The notes under the pieces were generated by a model, which was given only the letters and a program-made list of their open reading frames with translations, was not told the origin of the DNA and did not search any database. Of a DNA stretch of 64,000 bases, positions 43,220-50,905 are shown piece by piece. Origin of the DNA: Firm-04 sp045617625. Its GTDB lineage: Bacteria; Bacillota; Clostridia; Oscillospirales; Ruminococcaceae. Each line of letters opens with the position of its first letter. Positions within the stretch are counted from its first letter, which is position 1. A program made the position numbers and the translations under genes. Location: assembly GCA_045617625.1 (NCBI GenBank), contig JAZLJA010000022.1, positions 10,157 through 74,156 on the forward strand, in the 5' to 3' direction.

Positions 43220-44527
43220 TTACCAGCCAAGCCATTCTTTGATAAATGCAGCCAGTTTGTCACCGGCCTTTTGCTGTGTCACCGCAGACGGATGGTAATC
43301 TACCGCATATCCGTCAGATGCTTCCTGCACATCAAACCGCATGGAAGTAATATTCTTATCCCCTGTTTTTGCGGCATACAAATCAACAGCTTTTTCCACA
43401 GACGGACAAAGCGTATCACCCATCATTCCAAGCGTGCAAAGAATCGCCGTATTCGGATTCTTTTCACGGATCTTTGTCAAGAACTCGACATAGGCATCCA
43501 CAAATTCAGCCTGTCTCGTCTCATCGTTCCCTGTATAAGACGAATCGTTCGTACCAAGATTCAGGACAATCAAATCAGGCTTGTCAGAATAATCCCAGAT
43601 TTCATTTTGGATCTGTCTACCGTTGTCAAAGCTTGCATAACAGAATCCGAATTTATCATAGTACTTTGAAATGATGTCATCCGCATTGATTTTTTCATTG
43701 ACGGTATATCCCGAAACCACTCCATATCCGCTGTATGAGACCAGACTGTAATCGGCATCCAGAAGGTCAGCGGCGTGATAAGCATAAGTCTTGGTCGCAT
43801 TTTCATTTGCTGTCATAAAAGTTGCTGTTTCCGACAACGCATCCACACCATAGCCGCAAGTAATGGAATCGCCGACAAATTCGATCAGATGATCCTTTTT
43901 TTCTAGCGGACGAATGCCTGATTTATCATCAACGACGATGTTTTTAACACCCATACTCGAATGTACTGCTTCCGAAAGCTTCACCACACGGATCTCGACA
44001 TCCTGTTCCTGTTCGCTTTCAAACACATTCAGCGTCAGTTCACTTGAATACAACTGTCCAACCTGCGTTTCTTCACCGTTGACATACACGGCATATCGTG
44101 CATTGGAGCTCTGACCCGATGCAAAAGCTGTATCGGCAACCAGCGTAAGCGTACATTGTTTGCCGTGAAATGAAAATCCAATGCCCGTACCTGAAAGTGA
44201 ACACCAAAGGGTCTCTGTTTGATCATTATAAAAGCATCTTCCATACTGTTTGACATTCTTTTCGATTGCAGGATACATTTTCTGCGAACCTCCCGTTTTG
44301 GTAAAGGGCAGCAAAATCTGAAGTTTACAAAGGAACAGGTCATAGTTGTTCACTTTGCCGTCCTGATTTAAATCATATAGATCTTTTTGTCCGTACGGAA
44401 CAGTATCAATATTCTGAATCACACCTTGAATGGCATCAGATTGTTCATTTTTGACCAATCCCCAAAAAACTGACGCACCGACAACCAGAACCATAGCACA
44501 AGTTCCGATGATTGACTTTGCTTTCAT
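43220..44527 (-). CDS. CE2-type acetyl esterase (SGNH) with half dockerin
   Basis: Secreted 435-residue deacetylase of plant-wall glycans. N-terminal hydrophobic signal (about 5-25). One Ca-binding dockerin repeat at about 50-71 (LYDLNQDGKVNNYDLFLCKLQ) with no second repeat. A jelly-roll domain (about 80-200) precedes an SGNH hydrolase domain (about 205-435) with FVGDSITCGYGV (nucleophile Ser), NLGTNDSS and the catalytic His in VDYHPS. This jelly-roll plus SGNH order is that of CE2. ATG 44527 is preferred (GGAGG seven bases upstream) over TTG 44533. Divergent from trmK. Confidence 0.87.
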   Translation of the reverse strand: MKAKSIIGTCAMVLVVGASVFWGLVKNEQSDAIQGVIQNIDTVPYGQKDLYDLNQDGKVNNYDLFLCKLQILLPFTKTGGSQKMYPAIEKNVKQYGRCFYNDQTETLWCSLSGTGIGFSFHGKQCTLTLVADTAFASGQSSNARYAVYVNGEETQVGQLYSSELTLNVFESEQEQDVEIRVVKLSEAVHSSMGVKNIVVDDKSGIRPLEKKDHLIEFVGDSITCGYGVDALSETATFMTANENATKTYAYHAADLLDADYSLVSYSGYGVVSGYTVNEKINADDIISKYYDKFGFCYASFDNGRQIQNEIWDYSDKPDLIVLNLGTNDSSYTGNDETRQAEFVDAYVEFLTKIREKNPNTAILCTLGMMGDTLCPSVEKAVDLYAAKTGDKNITSMRFDVQEASDGYAVDYHPSAVTQQKAGDKLAAFIKEWLGW

Positions 44528-44559
44528 CTTCAATCCTCCCGAATCTGTATCTTTTTTCT

Positions 44560-44588
44560 ATTATACCAGAAACACTTGCAAATTGCAA
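44560..44588 (-). promoter_or_regulatory. Promoter for CE2 esterase gene
   Basis: On the minus strand TTGCAA (44583-44588), 17-base spacer, TATAAT (44560-44565). Its -35 abuts the -35 of the opposite promoter. Confidence 0.65.
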
Positions 44589-44604
44589 CCGCTTATGCTA
44601 TAAT
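44576..44604 (+). promoter_or_regulatory. Promoter for trmK-nif3
   Basis: TTGCAA (44576-44581), 17-base spacer, TATAAT (44599-44604). It faces away from and interlocks with the CE2 promoter. Confidence 0.65.
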
Positions 44605-44687
44605 CATATGTATAAAATGTTTCGTTTTTTTGTGCTGCGTGAAAACATAAGTATTTTTGTAATATTCCCATGAAAGAAGGATGTAAT

Positions 44688-45362
44688 ATGATACCGCTTT
44701 CTCCCCGCCTTCTATGCTGCGCATCCATGGTTCGCGGTGACGCTGTGCTCGACATCGGCACCGACCATGCTTTGTTGCCAATTTATCTCATCAAATCAGG
44801 CAAGTGCGATCGCATCATCGCAACGGATATCAAAGAAGGCCCCATCACTTCCGCAAAAGCAAATATCCAAAAGCATGAAGTACAGCAAAGCGTTGCAGTC
44901 ATGCAATCAGACGGTTTTCGCAAAGTGCCTGATAAAGGCATCACTGACGTTGTAATTGCAGGCATGGGCGGTGAATCCATCCGCGATATCCTCTCTGCGC
45001 CCGATGCGGCATGGGTACAACGAGGCACAAATCTTGTGCTTCAACCCATGACGCGTGCTGAAGTTCTGCGGAAATGGCTTGCTGAAAACGGTTATACCAT
45101 TACAAAGGAAGTTGCTGTCAAGGATGTGCACCTCTACACGGTCATACAGGCACATTATACAGGGGAAATCCGTTCGCTCACAGATGTCGAAGCATATGTC
45201 GGAAAACTTTCTCTCACTGACCCGATGACTCGGATGTATCTCGCCACGGTACAGGAACGCCTGCATAACAAGCTGGAGGGCATCGAACAAAGTGAAACAC
45301 CCGAGGACGTCACTGACATCCGTGCTTTGATTCAGGGAATCAACGCATTCATGCGAAAGTGA
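44688..45362 (+). CDS. trmK: tRNA (adenine(22)-N1)-methyltransferase TrmK
   Basis: SAM-dependent methyltransferase, 224 residues, that modifies A22 of certain tRNAs in Gram-positives. VLDIGTDHALLPIYLIK is the SAM-binding loop, DVVIAGMGGESI the family motif, followed by LVLQPMTRAEVLRKWL. ATG 44688 follows AAGGATG; an upstream ATG at 44670 lies before this SD. Its stop is just before the nif3 start, the conserved trmK-nif3 (yqfN-yqfO) pair. Confidence 0.93.
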   Translation: MIPLSPRLLCCASMVRGDAVLDIGTDHALLPIYLIKSGKCDRIIATDIKEGPITSAKANIQKHEVQQSVAVMQSDGFRKVPDKGITDVVIAGMGGESIRDILSAPDAAWVQRGTNLVLQPMTRAEVLRKWLAENGYTITKEVAVKDVHLYTVIQAHYTGEIRSLTDVEAYVGKLSLTDPMTRMYLATVQERLHNKLEGIEQSETPEDVTDIRALIQGINAFMRK

Positions 45363-45370
45363 GGTTTGCT

Positions 45371-46153
45371 ATGACCGTTCAGGACATTTATCAGGTTTTA
45401 GACAATGCAGCCCCCTTTTCCACTCAGGAATCGTATGATAATTCGGGACTTCTCGTCGGCAGCACGGAGCAGCCTGTCACCCATATACTGCTGACGCTGG
45501 ATATCACCAGACCCGTGATTGAAGAAGCTGCAGCGATCGGTGCAGATCTGATTCTTGCACACCACCCTGTGATCTGGTCACCGCTCAAATCCCTTTCGCC
45601 AGAAAGCCCTGTGTGGCAGCTTGCAAACCATGGAATTGCTGCAATCTGTTCGCACACCTGCATGGATATCGCCCCCAAAGGCATCAATGCGCTGATTGGG
45701 CAAAAACTGCATGAAGCAATCGGATTTTCAAGTGATTTGGAACCGCTTGAGATCCTGTCAGGCGGCCGCGTGCTGGGACAAGCCGCAACACTTCGGGAAG
45801 AATACACAGCAGATACACTTGCACAGAAACTGGGTGATGTATTCGGAAAGACCTCACTGCGATATTACGCAAATCAAAAGCCGATAAGAAAAATCGCCTG
45901 GTGTTCGGGCAGCGGCGGCGATCTCATTGAAACAGCCCTAAGCCGTGGCGCGGATGCACTCATTACAGGTGATTGTAAGCACAGTGTCTGGGCTTTGGCG
46001 CAAAACCTCGATTTCAATCTGTTTGACTGCGGCCATTTTGATACTGAAGTCATTGTAACCGAATGCTTTTCGGAATTGCTTGCACCCTGTGCAGACAAGG
46101 TGAAAATCACCGTATCGCAGGCAGGCACGAAACCGTTTTTTCATACATTATAA
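45371..46153 (+). CDS. NIF3-like metal-binding protein (YqfO type)
   Basis: 260-residue member of the Nif3/DUF34 family, dimetal centre. NSGLLVG, LILAHHPVIW (metal His pair), CSHTCMDIAPKGINA, and the C-terminal DALITGDCKHSVWAL and DCGHFDTEV with further ligands. Sometimes annotated GTP cyclohydrolase 1 type 2, a label with weak support. It lacks the long central insertion of Bacillus YqfO. ATG 45371 follows GTGAGG; GTG 45359 is an alternative. Confidence 0.9.
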   Translation: MTVQDIYQVLDNAAPFSTQESYDNSGLLVGSTEQPVTHILLTLDITRPVIEEAAAIGADLILAHHPVIWSPLKSLSPESPVWQLANHGIAAICSHTCMDIAPKGINALIGQKLHEAIGFSSDLEPLEILSGGRVLGQAATLREEYTADTLAQKLGDVFGKTSLRYYANQKPIRKIAWCSGSGGDLIETALSRGADALITGDCKHSVWALAQNLDFNLFDCGHFDTEVIVTECFSELLAPCADKVKITVSQAGTKPFFHTL

Positions 46154-46159
46154 AATGAC

Positions 46160-46203
46160 AAATCGCCCGAACAGGAATAACCTCCTGTTCGGGCGATTTT
46201 CAC
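46160..46203. terminator. Bidirectional terminator
   Basis: AAATCGCCCGAACAGG pairs with CCTGTTCGGGCGATTT, 16-base stem, T-rich on both sides. Shared by nif3 and the converging anti-sigma gene. Confidence 0.85.
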
Positions 46204-46204
46204 A

Positions 46205-47779
46205 TCAGTTCAGCGTATCACTTCTGCCTGCAAGCACATCACATAGTTTTTTCATCATGGATTGCGGTGATCCCTGCTTATCGGAGCCGCTTGGGCTGAA
46301 ATAGCAAAAGAGTTCATCGTGAACCGCATTGCTGTGCTCTTTATATTCCACAGTATATTGATACATTACGATCAGGTCATCATATGTCCAGCTTCGGTCA
46401 GCATCAAAATCGCAGAGATAGATCACATGTGACTGACCACAGTTCCCATCAAGCTGGATATCATCAATGTTTCGCGTTTCAAAGTATAGATTGCAAATGG
46501 AGAATTGATCGCACCAGTTGAAACCGTCATTGAACTCAATGAACAATCTGCCGTTATACCCGCCATCAGGATGATCGAGGGGATAGAGCTTTTCGTTTAC
46601 GGAAATATGCTCATAAATCGGCGGCATAAAGTTGAGAAAGTTTTTTCCGTTGTTCCAGTTCCAACCGAGATAATCAGTCGTATCATGATTGAAAATAAAG
46701 GAAAGTTCATCTTTGGTGATCGGATTGTAATACTGTGTTTCAAGATATGTCACAAACCCAACGGCGATCTGCGGCTGACTGCAAGCGGAAATATCCACCT
46801 TTGCAGAACGGATTGCTCTGATCTCGCTTTCGGAATAGCCCTGTTTCCTGAGATAATCAGCAATGATGTTATCCCGAATCTTTTTTGCCGCCTCATAATC
46901 AGGAGTTTCAGGTTCGTAAAGCACTTGTTCGTCTTTGCCAAGATGATAGAAAATTTGACTCTGCTGAAAAACAACTTCAATGTATTCGGATTTGCCCGAA
47001 TCGATATAATACATGGAGTGATCAATGCCCGAACCATAATGTGCGTAAGGCGAACAAATTTCGTTGATCTTGTCATACATTTCCGCGAACGTGTTGCTTT
47101 CCGCAATGATCTGCTTGACCTTTTCCAAAGTAAAAGCGTTGGGATCGATGCCGTTGTAGCCGAATTGGTCGGTTGTAACGGTCGTCTGTTTGGGATCAGA
47201 ACAAATACCCGTTGTGGTTACGGTCGTAGTGGTGCTCTTTGGCGCGGTCGTGTTTGTGGTCGCCAGGATTTCCTTGGTAGTTGTCTCATCATTCCAATGA
47301 GCTTTCGTCATCACAGTGTCAGCAGAGGAAACGCCATCCTTGCTATTGGTCACAGATGGTAAAGTGCATTCTGTGGTTGTAGCGTCCATCGCGGAATCCT
47401 GTTTTGCAGCATTTGTTTCATCAGAAGCGATGATCGTTACGTTTTCCTGCGAACTGTTCTCTGCGAGCAGATTCGATGAAGTAACACCGATCTCTGGCTG
47501 ATTGGCTTGCACCAGTTTCCCGATTCCGACTGCCATCACAACAGCCGCCGCCAAACCGCCGATGACTGTCACGGTACGGGCTAAGCCGCCCATTTTCTGT
47601 TCAGAAGCTGCAGTAACAACAGGTTCGGTGTCCCATTTATCCAAGGTCACATCTGCTGATTCCAGATCTTGTTCACTGATTTGTATGCTTTCCATTTCAG
47701 CAAGGTCATCTGCTGAGATGTCATCAAACATAGACTTGAATTGCTCCGGCGTCAAGCCGTCATGTGCATGCTTTTTCAT
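46205..47779 (-). CDS. Putative membrane anti-sigma factor with extracellular sensor domain
   Basis: 524 residues. N-terminal cytoplasmic acidic segment (1-66) with no zinc motif visible, one TM segment (about 68-90, TVIGGLAAAVVMAVGIGKLV), a Ser/Thr-rich linker (to about 200) and a large extracellular domain (about 205-524) not recognised. Near its end, residues 457-475 read DFDADRSWTYDDLIVMYQY, an EF-hand pattern D-x-D-x-D-x6-D like one dockerin repeat. Its ATG overlaps the stop of the ECF sigma gene by four bases, which together with topology supports the anti-sigma role. Neighbouring cellulosomal xylan genes suggest a polysaccharide signal; inferred only. Confidence 0.7.
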   Translation of the reverse strand: MKKHAHDGLTPEQFKSMFDDISADDLAEMESIQISEQDLESADVTLDKWDTEPVVTAASEQKMGGLARTVTVIGGLAAAVVMAVGIGKLVQANQPEIGVTSSNLLAENSSQENVTIIASDETNAAKQDSAMDATTTECTLPSVTNSKDGVSSADTVMTKAHWNDETTTKEILATTNTTAPKSTTTTVTTTGICSDPKQTTVTTDQFGYNGIDPNAFTLEKVKQIIAESNTFAEMYDKINEICSPYAHYGSGIDHSMYYIDSGKSEYIEVVFQQSQIFYHLGKDEQVLYEPETPDYEAAKKIRDNIIADYLRKQGYSESEIRAIRSAKVDISACSQPQIAVGFVTYLETQYYNPITKDELSFIFNHDTTDYLGWNWNNGKNFLNFMPPIYEHISVNEKLYPLDHPDGGYNGRLFIEFNDGFNWCDQFSICNLYFETRNIDDIQLDGNCGQSHVIYLCDFDADRSWTYDDLIVMYQYTVEYKEHSNAVHDELFCYFSPSGSDKQGSPQSMMKKLCDVLAGRSDTLN

Positions 47780-48333
47780 AAATAGCCCTCCTCAATCAAA
47801 TACGTCCGCAGCTTTTCACGCGTACGGCGCAGGGTGCTTTTTACGGTATTCTCGTTCAATCCGTATTTACGGGCGATTTCTTCCGTCGGCATCATCGCCC
47901 AATACCGCTGCAAAAACAGTGCTTTAACAGCACTTGGCAACTTGGAAACGAAATGATTGACTGCATTCATGAGTTGTTTGCTGTCAACCGCATCCTCCAA
48001 GTTCATCTTTGCGGGAATACATTCCGCAAACTCATCGAGCGCAAGATGAACCTGCTCGCCAAACCGTTTCTTCCGATGCTCTGCACGACATCTGTCAAAT
48101 GCCGCATTCCGAATCATCACAGCAAGATAGGCAAACAGACTTTGTGGATGCTTTGGCGGAATCGTCGTCCAAAGCTTCATCAAAGCGTCATCCCAGACTT
48201 CGTCGGCATCATGCGCATTACCGAGAATGTTTATCGCGATCTGATGTCCGATCGTTCCGTATTTTTCGGTTGTCTGCGCCAAAGCGTCCTCATCACGCAA
48301 CAAAAACAACTGTAAAATATCCGAATCTTCCAA
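47776..48333 (-). CDS. ECF RNA polymerase sigma factor
   Basis: 185 residues. Sigma region 2 (GNAHDADEVWDDALMKLWT, LFAYLAVMIRNAAFDRCR) and region 4 (LQRYWAMMPTEEIARKYGL, NENTVKSTLRRTREKLRTYL). TTG 48333 gives the usual ECF start EDSDILQLFLLRDEDALAQ and has AAAGGTGG eight bases upstream. A longer GTG start at 48375 lacks an SD. Coupled to the anti-sigma gene by ATGA. It has a good housekeeping-type promoter. Confidence 0.9.
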   Translation of the reverse strand: MEDSDILQLFLLRDEDALAQTTEKYGTIGHQIAINILGNAHDADEVWDDALMKLWTTIPPKHPQSLFAYLAVMIRNAAFDRCRAEHRKKRFGEQVHLALDEFAECIPAKMNLEDAVDSKQLMNAVNHFVSKLPSAVKALFLQRYWAMMPTEEIARKYGLNENTVKSTLRRTREKLRTYLIEEGYL

Positions 48334-48463
48334 AGCTTCCACCACCTTTCGTTTCCATTCAGCGACCCGCTTCACCTATAAGACGTTATATCGAACGAGA
48401 AAGATGCACATCACAAGAAATATTTTTCATTTATCAAAATACAAGATCATCATTCTCCTAATG

Positions 48464-48492
48464 ATTATACCATATATTTCTATATATGTAAA
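48464..48492 (-). promoter_or_regulatory. Promoter for the sigma/anti-sigma operon
   Basis: On the minus strand TTTACA (48487-48492), 17-base spacer, TATAAT (48464-48469), leaving a leader of about 125 bases. In that leader an AGGAGA followed by a nine-codon frame (ATGATGATC...) may be chance. Confidence 0.6.
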
Positions 48493-48674
48493 TCTACATC
48501 GGCATAACAAATCAGCATACAACTTGCTTTCTTAAATATGCACTAATCAGGTTGTACGGTCATCCAATACATCAGCAAACCGATTTTTGGTATATTTGCG
48601 TTTGAAATAGAAGCATATTGCTCAAAAAACAAAGCTCGTTCTTCATTTTTTATAGCTTTTCTGCGTTTTGTGAA
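48493..48674. other. Intergenic AT-rich stretch, sigma operon / CE1 gene
   Basis: Part of a 400-base divergent gap. Between the two promoters no gene, hairpin or repeat is recognised. A sigma-specific promoter motif for the adjacent ECF factor could lie here but could not be identified by eye. Confidence 0.3.
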
Positions 48675-48703
48675 TTGAATTCCTGCAAAAAATGATGTAA
48701 TAT
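48675..48703 (+). promoter_or_regulatory. Promoter for CE1 esterase gene
   Basis: TTGAAT (48675-48680), 17-base spacer, TAATAT (48698-48703), followed by SD GGGAG before ATG 48737. Confidence 0.5.
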
Positions 48704-48736
48704 GTAAGTACATATATAAACTAGGGAGAATATATC

Positions 48737-50809
48737 ATGAAAAAAACTCTTTCTCTGCTTAGTGCTTTGGCTGTCTGCACCTCTGCACTAAATGTGCCCA
48801 TCTTCACGACTGCAGCACAATCCGAAGACACAGTCTATCCGTTCACACGCATTGATGCGGAAGCCATGAGTGATGCAAATGGCATTTCCCTCAATGCGGA
48901 CGGGACTGCTGTTACCGCCATTTCATCGGGTGACTGGATCTGCTTTCAAAATGTAGATTTCGGCGAAGGCGCAACCACGTTCACCGCAAAAGTTGCATCT
49001 GCCGCCAACGGCGGTACCATCGAAATCCACCTCGACAGTCCAATAGGTCCGATTGTCGGTGTGGTCACAGTGCCCGCAACAGGCGGTGTGGATCAATGGC
49101 AGGAAGCCTCCGTTTATATCAGCGGTGCCGCCGATGTCCATGATCTCTATTTCCGTTTTTCGGGCAGTGGTGATTCCATGTTCGAGTTTGATTCATGGCA
49201 GTTTGACAACCGAGAAGTTGCATCTTCCCGTCCCAACGGCAATATGCTCACCCCTGCGGACGACACTTCTCTGCTGCTGCACAGCACATTCGAGGGCAGT
49301 GCAGATAACTGGACAGGCAGAGGCGATGCGAGCGTCGAAGCAAGCACCAAAGCAGCTTTGACAGGCAGCGGTTCTCTTTCCTGTTCCGGCAGAGCCGCAT
49401 CATGGAACGGTGCAGCCATTGAACTTCCTTCCTCATTCACTGCCGGAACGGCTTACAGCTTCAGTGCCAATGTCATGTATGAGAAAGGCAAGAACACTGA
49501 CACCTATCACCTGACACTGCAATATAACAGCGGCGGCGAAGCACAGTATGACAAGATCGCAACAGTAACGGCAGTCAAAGGTGACTGGATACAGCTTGCG
49601 AATACAAGCTACACCATTCCCGCAGATGCCACCGATATGGTTCTTTATGTGGAAACGGAAACCAGCACCAGTGCGTTTTATCTTGATGAAGTTGCAATCG
49701 CGGCAGAAGGTGTCTCGATTTCCAGCGGTGCAAGTTCAAGCTTCGTGCTTGGCGACGCAAACGGAAACGGCTTCATTGATGCCGGTGACCTTTCTCTTGC
49801 AAAACGCGGTTTGCTGAAAGAAGCGTTTGACACATATCGGCAGGAATTTGCTTCCGATGTCAACCAGAGCGGCACCGTCACGATTGCCGATGTCGTCTGG
49901 ATTCACAAATTCCTGATGCTTGGCGAAACTGTATATCCCGAAAAAGCAGCCCCTGAAAATCCCACAAGCGTGCCGGATGACTTTGAATATGATCCCGCAC
50001 TGCAATATAAAGCCTGTCCCGATTACTACTTCAACCCTTGCGATCAGGCAGGAACCATAAAAAAGGAATCCTATAACAGCATCAACGGTCAGAAATCCCT
50101 CTGGGTCTATACACCATATGGTTACGACCCGAGTCAGCAATACAATATCTTCTATCTGATGCACGGCGGCGGCGAGAACGAAAACCTGCTGTTCAGTGAT
50201 GAAGTTCGTCTGAAAGAAATGCTTGACCACGCAATCGCGGAAGAAAAGCTCAACCCGCTGATCGTTGTCACCCCGACTTTCAACGGCGGCAACTGCTCAG
50301 CTGAAACATTCTATCAGGAATTCCGTGCAAGCGTTGTTCCGTTCGTGGAATCGAAATATTCCACCTATGCCGAGGACACTACCGCAGAAGGCATCGAAGC
50401 CTCCAGAATGCATCGTGCATACGGCGGTTTCTCGATGGGCGGCGTTTCCACATGGGCGGTCATGAAAAACTGCCTTGACATGGTCGGCTACTTCATGCCG
50501 CTTTCGGGTGACCACTGGGGCGCAAATTCTGCTGAAGCAAAAGCACAGGATATCGCTAATGCCATAAATGCTTCCGGCTACGAAAAAGACCAGTATTTCA
50601 TTTTTGCGGCAACAGGTTCCGATGATATCGCATACCCGAACATCAACCCGCAGATTCAGGCAATGAAAAATATGCCGCAGTTCATATACACCTCTGACTT
50701 CTCGCAGGGCAACCTTTACTTCATGGTTGCACCCGGTCTGACGCACTGGTGGGGCTATGTCAGACACTATGTCATAGAAGCCCTTCCTTACTTCTTCCAC
50801 AACACCTGA
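48737..50809 (+). CDS. Cellulosomal CE1 esterase with CBM6, CBM22 and internal dockerin
   Basis: Secreted 690-residue xylan-side-chain esterase (feruloyl or acetyl). Signal peptide (about 1-27), CBM6-like module (about 35-165, RIDAEAMSDANGIS and GDWICFQNVDFGEG), CBM22-like module (about 180-335, HSTFEGSADNWTGRG) and a type I dockerin in the middle (about 345-405: LGDANGNGFIDAGDLSLAKRG, DVNQSGTVTIADVVWI). A C-terminal CE1 alpha/beta hydrolase follows: YLMHGGGENE, nucleophile S566 in GFSMGG and H670 in GLTHWW. SD GGGAG. Followed 96 bases later by the GH43 gene, which shares the CBM22-dockerin block. Confidence 0.9.
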   Translation: MKKTLSLLSALAVCTSALNVPIFTTAAQSEDTVYPFTRIDAEAMSDANGISLNADGTAVTAISSGDWICFQNVDFGEGATTFTAKVASAANGGTIEIHLDSPIGPIVGVVTVPATGGVDQWQEASVYISGAADVHDLYFRFSGSGDSMFEFDSWQFDNREVASSRPNGNMLTPADDTSLLLHSTFEGSADNWTGRGDASVEASTKAALTGSGSLSCSGRAASWNGAAIELPSSFTAGTAYSFSANVMYEKGKNTDTYHLTLQYNSGGEAQYDKIATVTAVKGDWIQLANTSYTIPADATDMVLYVETETSTSAFYLDEVAIAAEGVSISSGASSSFVLGDANGNGFIDAGDLSLAKRGLLKEAFDTYRQEFASDVNQSGTVTIADVVWIHKFLMLGETVYPEKAAPENPTSVPDDFEYDPALQYKACPDYYFNPCDQAGTIKKESYNSINGQKSLWVYTPYGYDPSQQYNIFYLMHGGGENENLLFSDEVRLKEMLDHAIAEEKLNPLIVVTPTFNGGNCSAETFYQEFRASVVPFVESKYSTYAEDTTAEGIEASRMHRAYGGFSMGGVSTWAVMKNCLDMVGYFMPLSGDHWGANSAEAKAQDIANAINASGYEKDQYFIFAATGSDDIAYPNINPQIQAMKNMPQFIYTSDFSQGNLYFMVAPGLTHWWGYVRHYVIEALPYFFHNT

Positions 50810-50905
50810 CCGAATCCGAAAAAGAAACAGATAGAAACAGAAAAAAGAGAGAAAAGTATTTAAGTTGGCAATTCCCAAAAAACAAATCTCAGGGGGAAAG
50901 AGAAT

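Noticed and set aside
48395..48460. Nine-codon ORF in the sigma-operon leader
   Set aside because: SD is only one to four bases from the ATG and the frame shows no coupling to the sigma gene; probably chance.
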